A DNA stretch of 64,000 bases from Marinobacterium sp. GTDB lineage: Bacteria > Pseudomonadota > Gammaproteobacteria > Pseudomonadales > Balneatricaceae. The notes beneath the pieces are model-generated. The model was not told the origin of the DNA and searched no databases. It was given only the letters and a program-made list of their open reading frames with translations. Shown one piece after another: positions 59,944 through 64,000 of this stretch; within the stretch, counting starts at the first letter, position 1, and each line of letters starts with the position of its first letter. The position numbers and the translations under genes are program-made. The stretch spans positions 1-64,000 of the forward strand of contig JAOXSF010000181.1 of the NCBI GenBank assembly GCA_025800125.1, written 5' to 3'.

Positions 59944-62091
59944 TTACAACCGGAACCTCCCCACCAGTCCACCCAGCTCTGTGGACAGCTGTTTCAGCTG
60001 TTCTGCGGCACGTGCATTTTCTTCGGCCTGCCCTGCTACCTGCTGGGCAGCTTCGTCCATGGCAACCACGTTGCGGTTAATATCCTCAGAGACTGAACTC
60101 TGTTCTTCCGCAGAGGCAGCAATCTGAGTGTTCATATCGCTGATAAGAATCACCTGCTCGCCGATCTCTCCCAGAGAGCTGCTGGACTGGTTCACCTGGT
60201 CAACGGTCTGCTCGGCCTGCTCGCGGCTGGTGTTCATAACTGACACGGCGGTGCTGGTGCCTTTTTGCAGGTTTTCGATCATGGATTGAATTTCAGCGGT
60301 GGCTTCCTGAGTGCTCTGGGCCAGCCCGCGTACCTCATCAGCCACAACCGCAAAGCCCCGACCGTGGTCACCAGCACGGGCGGCTTCAATGGCAGCGTTC
60401 AATGCCAGCAGGTTAGTCTGGTCGGCGACACCGCCGATGGTTACCAGAATATCGCTGATCTTGTTGCTATGGCCTTCCAGTTCCTGAATAACCTCAGTAC
60501 CCCGCGCCACTTCAGCAGAAAGAGCAGCGATGCTGTTGACGGTGCTGGCAACAATGCGCTGGCTTTCGTCAGCCACTTCACGGGTACGGCTAGTGGCATC
60601 GGCGGCATTACCGGCACTGTTAGCAACCTCACCGGAGCTGGTGCTCATTTCATGGACAGCGGCGGCTGCCATGGAAATCTGTTCACGCTGGCGTTCCAGC
60701 TGGTGCATGCTTTCGCTGGCGATGCGGGCGGAGTTATCTGCTGCGCTGTTGATATGCTGAGTGGTCTGGGCTACCTGACCAATCATGCGATGCAGATTAT
60801 CGAGGAACTGGTTAAACCAGTGTGCCAGCTCGCCCAGTTCATCCTGACTGCTGGTTTGCAGACGACGGGTCAGATCGCCTTCGCCCTGGGCAATATCTTT
60901 CAGCATCTCGACGGTGCGGCGCACCGGTTGCAGCAGCGCGGCGATCATCCAGAACATCAGTACAATTGCCAGTACACCGATAACAAAGCTGATTGCGACA
61001 GAAATCAGGGTAGTTTCCTGCTGCACTTCATCAAAAATTGCTGCCAGCGTATCCAGCTGGCTGCTGACAGCACTCTGTGGCAGCTGAATCAGAATACGCC
61101 AGCCCGTATCCCGGCCACGTAACTCCAGTGGTGCGACAGCGGATAACAGGCCGTTCTCTTCACTGACAGTCAGCTGGTTTCCTGCTGCCTGTACACGGCT
61201 CTGCCAGCTGGACAGTTCAGTCTGCTGGTAATTTTTACCCAGCAGACTGCTGTTCTGGCTGGAAGCCGCAATGATACCGCGGGGGCTGATAACCGCCATA
61301 CTGCCACTGCCGTTGTAGAGGTGGCTGTTGGCCTGAACAATGCCGTGCTGAACGAAGTCCAGCGCGACATCAACACCTGCTATACCCGCAAACTTGCCAT
61401 ACTGCATGATTGGGCTGGTAACGCTGACCAGCAGGGTGTTTTTACCATTAACCGGGTAGATATAAGGGTCGGTCAGACAGCTTTTGCCGGTATCTTTCGG
61501 GCATAAATAATATTCACCGGCCCGAATACCATTACTGTCACGGGTCTGATCATCCATGCCCACCAGTACATCCAGTGCGCCGTTACCATTCTGGTCACGA
61601 TAAATGTAAGGGATAAAGCGACCATTGGCATCGCTGCCGGTGGCGCTATCGCCTTTGAACTGGTTATCACTCTGATCAAAGACATCAGGCTCGAACGCCA
61701 CATAGACGCCCAGTAGATCACGATTTTTAGCCAATGTATTACCCAGAATGGCAAGTGATGCTTCGCGCTCCTGCCCACTGAGCATCATACCGCTACGGGA
61801 GCTGATCTCTGACTCCTGAGCATTGGCCAGTGTGGTAGCAGTGGCCTGGGAAAACTCCAGGAATGCGTTGATAGACAGCGCCTCGGCGCGTGCAATATTG
61901 CGCAGTTGCTGCGTCACAGCATCTGTCAGTAGTGTGCTAGTGCGTTGCTGAACCTGTTCAGCACTGCGTTGTGCCTCAATGATATTAAGAATGATCAGTG
62001 CAGTACTGACCAGGAAGATGCAGAAGGCGGATAACAGACCGATCTTACTGCGCAGACTGAGCCCCTTATGGGACTGATTGACACTATCCAT
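59944..62091 (-). CDS. Methyl-accepting chemotaxis protein with dCache sensor
   Basis: A 715-residue chemoreceptor. Membrane helices near 18-38 and 352-378 flank a large periplasmic dCache-type sensor ([53 protein letters not shown]). A HAMP domain follows, then the signalling domain with hairpin tip [24 protein letters not shown]. No C-terminal CheR-tethering pentapeptide is present; the protein ends GGLVGRFRL. The ligand is unknown; the sensor resembles those for amino acids and other small molecules. Confidence 0.93.
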   Translation of the reverse strand: MDSVNQSHKGLSLRSKIGLLSAFCIFLVSTALIILNIIEAQRSAEQVQQRTSTLLTDAVTQQLRNIARAEALSINAFLEFSQATATTLANAQESEISSRSGMMLSGQEREASLAILGNTLAKNRDLLGVYVAFEPDVFDQSDNQFKGDSATGSDANGRFIPYIYRDQNGNGALDVLVGMDDQTRDSNGIRAGEYYLCPKDTGKSCLTDPYIYPVNGKNTLLVSVTSPIMQYGKFAGIAGVDVALDFVQHGIVQANSHLYNGSGSMAVISPRGIIAASSQNSSLLGKNYQQTELSSWQSRVQAAGNQLTVSEENGLLSAVAPLELRGRDTGWRILIQLPQSAVSSQLDTLAAIFDEVQQETTLISVAISFVIGVLAIVLMFWMIAALLQPVRRTVEMLKDIAQGEGDLTRRLQTSSQDELGELAHWFNQFLDNLHRMIGQVAQTTQHINSAADNSARIASESMHQLERQREQISMAAAAVHEMSTSSGEVANSAGNAADATSRTREVADESQRIVASTVNSIAALSAEVARGTEVIQELEGHSNKISDILVTIGGVADQTNLLALNAAIEAARAGDHGRGFAVVADEVRGLAQSTQEATAEIQSMIENLQKGTSTAVSVMNTSREQAEQTVDQVNQSSSSLGEIGEQVILISDMNTQIAASAEEQSSVSEDINRNVVAMDEAAQQVAGQAEENARAAEQLKQLSTELGGLVGRFRL

Positions 62092-62179
62092 TGCCAGACT
62101 CCGGGTAATAACCCTGTAAACAGATATGGCTGGTAAGGCTTGCAGTATTCACTTTGGGAACGACAGGCTTTACCAATTG

Positions 62180-62189
62180 TTTTTTTTTT
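62180..62189 (+). repeat. Homopolymer of ten T upstream of the chemoreceptor gene
   Basis: Ten consecutive T (ten A on the coding strand) lie about 90 bp before the chemoreceptor start, in its leader or promoter region. The remaining 323-bp gap (62092-62414) shows no gene; a terminator sits at its far end. Confidence 0.9.
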
Positions 62190-62381
62190 GATCGTCTGAA
62201 AACAGTAATCAGTCATTGCCGCAATTGCAAAACAAGGGGTTTGCGACTTTGGTAGGGATACCCCTGGTGTTTACAAGGTGAATAAGCGTTTGTATGGGGC
62301 GAAATATTATTCGGCCATGGGTGGTATCAGATGTGCAGGGGGAGCGAAGATAACGCTGAAAGAGAAGATAATTGCGTCAGG

Positions 62382-62407
62382 AAAAACGGGGCGCAAGGGA
62401 GCGCCCC
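62382..62407 (-). terminator. Rho-independent terminator of the sufSE-mazG-like operon
   Basis: On the reverse strand GGGGCGC pairs with GCGCCCC around six bases and is followed by GTTTTTCC, 8 bp after the MazG-like stop codon. Confidence 0.8.
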
Positions 62408-62414
62408 TGGCAGG

Positions 62415-62885
62415 TCAGCCCAGTTCAGGCTCAAACCAGCGGGTGTTTTTAAGGAACTTGTGTGCCGGGTAAAATTTACCATCACTGCCGGTCTGATCGC
62501 AGCTGGATTTCACCCAGGCCCGTGGCAGTTCACCACCGCTGTAAACGTCCAGGCCTTTCTCCTCACGGTAGAAAGTCAGAGTGTCCTGAATTTCGGTTTC
62601 ACTCTGACACAGTTTGGACATATTGCTGGCCTGGACGGCAGCCATATCAGCATCGGCATCAATACCCAGGATATGAGCCATACCGTAGGTTGTTACCAGT
62701 ACGTCGGCGATTGCATCACGTACTTCGGCGATATTACTGGTTTCGATGCCCTCTACCAGCTCTGCCATCTCTTCCTGGATCAGCTGTAACTGACGACGCG
62801 CGCGCTGCCATTCGGGGTTGGTGATGTCGCCTTTCTGGTTACCGAACGCAGTGTTCAGCAGTGATACATCGGAAAAATTACTCAT
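62415..62885 (-). CDS. MazG-like nucleotide pyrophosphohydrolase family protein
   Basis: A 156-residue protein with the all-alpha MazG/PRA-PH superfamily metal motifs EEMAELVEG and EVRDAIADVLVTTYG (ExxE and ExxD). A C-terminal extension of about 55 residues is rich in Lys, Trp and Tyr (FYPAHKFLKNTRWFEPELG). Members hydrolyse nucleoside triphosphates, often as phage-like or housekeeping enzymes; the substrate is unknown. The start overlaps the end of the sufSE fusion gene by four bases, so the two are coupled. Confidence 0.8.
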   Translation of the reverse strand: MSNFSDVSLLNTAFGNQKGDITNPEWQRARRQLQLIQEEMAELVEGIETSNIAEVRDAIADVLVTTYGMAHILGIDADADMAAVQASNMSKLCQSETEIQDTLTFYREEKGLDVYSGGELPRAWVKSSCDQTGSDGKFYPAHKFLKNTRWFEPELG

Positions 62886-64000
62886 GGGTCTGTCGTGTTT
62901 CCATTAGTGGAATAAACGGAGTGGTGTTCGTCGGCCAGCGCCACAATACGCTCGACAATAGCGCGCAGACCGTTGCCCCGCGATGGGCTCAGGTGGCGCG
63001 CCAGTCCCAGCGCTGTAAAGTAACTGTCCATATCGAACGCCATAATATCGCTGGCACTGCGATTGTTCAGCGCTGCCAGCACCAGCGCAATCAGGCCGCG
63101 AATAATACGGGCGTTTGCGTCGGCAATAAATTCAAGGTTGCCTTTCTCATTGATGCGATGTAGCAACCAGGCTTCACTTTCGCAGCCGTGCAGCCGGTGT
63201 TGTTCTGTGCGCAGGTGGGCGGGTAGCTCAGGCAAATCACGACCGAGCAACATGATCTGACGGTAGCGGCTATTCCAGTCTTTCAACCCCAATAATTGCT
63301 GGCTGACCTGTTCATGGCTCAGGGTATGGCCATGGGGCAGGCTACTGAACAGGGTTTCATCTGCAACAGGCGTCGCCTGGGCACGGGTGTCGGCCACTGG
63401 ATACAGGGTGTTGTCGCTGATCTGCGCCAGTGCCTGAGCAAAAGTTTCTACCTCTTGCAGGCTGTTATAGAAAGCGAATGAGGCGCGCAGGGTGCCGTTC
63501 AGCCCCAGGCTTTGCATCAGTGGCATAGCACAATGGTGGCCCGTGCGGATAGCGATGCCCTGCTGGTCCAGCAGTAGCCCTACATCCTGGTTAGCCTGGC
63601 CTTCCAGCAGGAAAGAGATCAGGCTGACTTTATCCGCAGCCGTGCCAATCGGGCGGAAACCTCTGATGTTTTCACAGCATTGAATGGCATGGTTCAGCAG
63701 CGCCTGTTCATGCTGTTCCAGTAACGTTCTGTTTTGCGCCATCAGCCATTCCAGCGCCGCCGCCAGGCCTATGGCCCCGGCAATGTTGGGTGTACCCGCT
63801 TCAAACTTGAAGGGCAGCTGATTAAAGGTGGTGCCGCTGAAACTGACCTGCTCTATCATCTCGCCGCCTGCTTGCCAGGGGGGCATTGCTTGCAGAATGT
63901 CGTGCCGCCCCCAGAGTGCGCCGATACCGGTGGGGCCAAATACCTTATGACCCGAAAACGCATAAAAATCACAACCGATTGCCTGTACATCTACGACGAG
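62882..64000 (-). CDS. SufS-SufE fusion: cysteine desulfurase with C-terminal sulfur acceptor (partial)
   Basis: The gene continues past the right edge of the window, so the N-terminus is missing; at least 372 residues are present. The first part is SufS/CsdA-type desulfurase: the PLP lysine is in FSGHKVFGPTGIG, and the catalytic cysteine is in RTGHHCAMPLM. After a linker at about residues 200-225 a complete SufE/CsdE domain follows, with LGLKDWNSRYRQIMLLGRDLPEL and the acceptor cysteine in HGCESEAWLL. The enzyme would mobilise sulfur for iron-sulfur cluster assembly, transferring it within one chain. Confidence 0.88.
   Translation of the reverse strand, partial: LVVDVQAIGCDFYAFSGHKVFGPTGIGALWGRHDILQAMPPWQAGGEMIEQVSFSGTTFNQLPFKFEAGTPNIAGAIGLAAALEWLMAQNRTLLEQHEQALLNHAIQCCENIRGFRPIGTAADKVSLISFLLEGQANQDVGLLLDQQGIAIRTGHHCAMPLMQSLGLNGTLRASFAFYNSLQEVETFAQALAQISDNTLYPVADTRAQATPVADETLFSSLPHGHTLSHEQVSQQLLGLKDWNSRYRQIMLLGRDLPELPAHLRTEQHRLHGCESEAWLLHRINEKGNLEFIADANARIIRGLIALVLAALNNRSASDIMAFDMDSYFTALGLARHLSPSRGNGLRAIVERIVALADEHHSVYSTNGNTTDP

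Overview
The window reads as a continuous stretch of chromosome from a marine gammaproteobacterium, most likely in or near the Oceanospirillales. The evidence is the mix of genes: a cbb3 oxidase cluster next to hemN and an FNR/ANR gene, the ectoine-type aspartokinase with an EctR-like MarR regulator, a phasin and a PhaJ-type hydratase for polyhydroxyalkanoate, minCDE, a GlrK/GlrR (QseE/QseF) system, and a DUF3080 lipoprotein. The species assignment is inference. No rRNA, prophage or intact insertion sequence was seen. One tRNA (tRNA-Glu) sits at the left edge and a SufS-SufE fusion gene runs off the right edge.

Layout. 1-9.4 kb: tRNA-Glu, an AI-2E family permease, a TusA-like protein, a BepA-like protease, a MATE exporter, a DUF3080 lipoprotein, tusA-proQ, a small monooxygenase, rlmM and an alpha/beta hydrolase. 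9.4-21.8 kb: a microaerobic respiration block with ccoNOQP, ccoG, ccoH, ccoI, ccoS, a UreH/TauE-like protein, hemN, fnr/anr and apt, including ANR-type boxes and a candidate ANR-activated small RNA between fnr and apt. 21.9-29.9 kb: a YgjP-like metallopeptidase, a nitronate monooxygenase, trmA, minCDE, two paralogous proteins of unknown function, a relic resembling an IS200/IS605 end, and a LysR regulator. 30.1-33.7 kb: two tandem copies of 4-hydroxyphenylpyruvate dioxygenase and an FAH-family hydrolase. 33.7-41.3 kb: an EF-hand protein with a sigma-54-type promoter and GlrR-type upstream sites, then the glrK-qseG-like-glrR operon and a large HD-GYP protein.

41.4-46.9 kb: a phasin with PhaR-like operators, an unknown protein, MarR/EctR, the ectoine-type aspartokinase, a YbaK-family deacylase and a bacteriohemerythrin. 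46.9-53.0 kb: a conserved housekeeping operon dnaX-ybaB-recR-rnd-ycgL-ycgN. Its dnaX carries a complete programmed -1 frameshift signal, a CRISPR-like two-copy repeat lies upstream, and phaJ follows. 53.4-59.9 kb: RNase T2, an NYN-domain protein, a protein with an 18-bp repeat array, a thioesterase, a nitroreductase, queF with a repeat-extended N-terminus, a YadG/YadH-type ABC transporter and a small conserved protein. 59.9-64 kb: a methyl-accepting chemotaxis protein, a MazG-like protein and the partial sufS-sufE fusion.

Two regulatory circuits tie neighbouring genes together. First, ANR/FNR is encoded beside its probable targets: ANR boxes precede ccoN, and an ANR box at exactly -41.5 precedes a roughly 77-nt antisense-strand RNA with a strong terminator. 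Second, TGTC-N10-GACA sites typical of GlrR lie upstream of the EF-hand gene and of glrK. A third, genome-style trait is the large number of short (12-20 bp) imperfect tandem repeats, at least fifteen arrays, both between genes and inside coding sequences.
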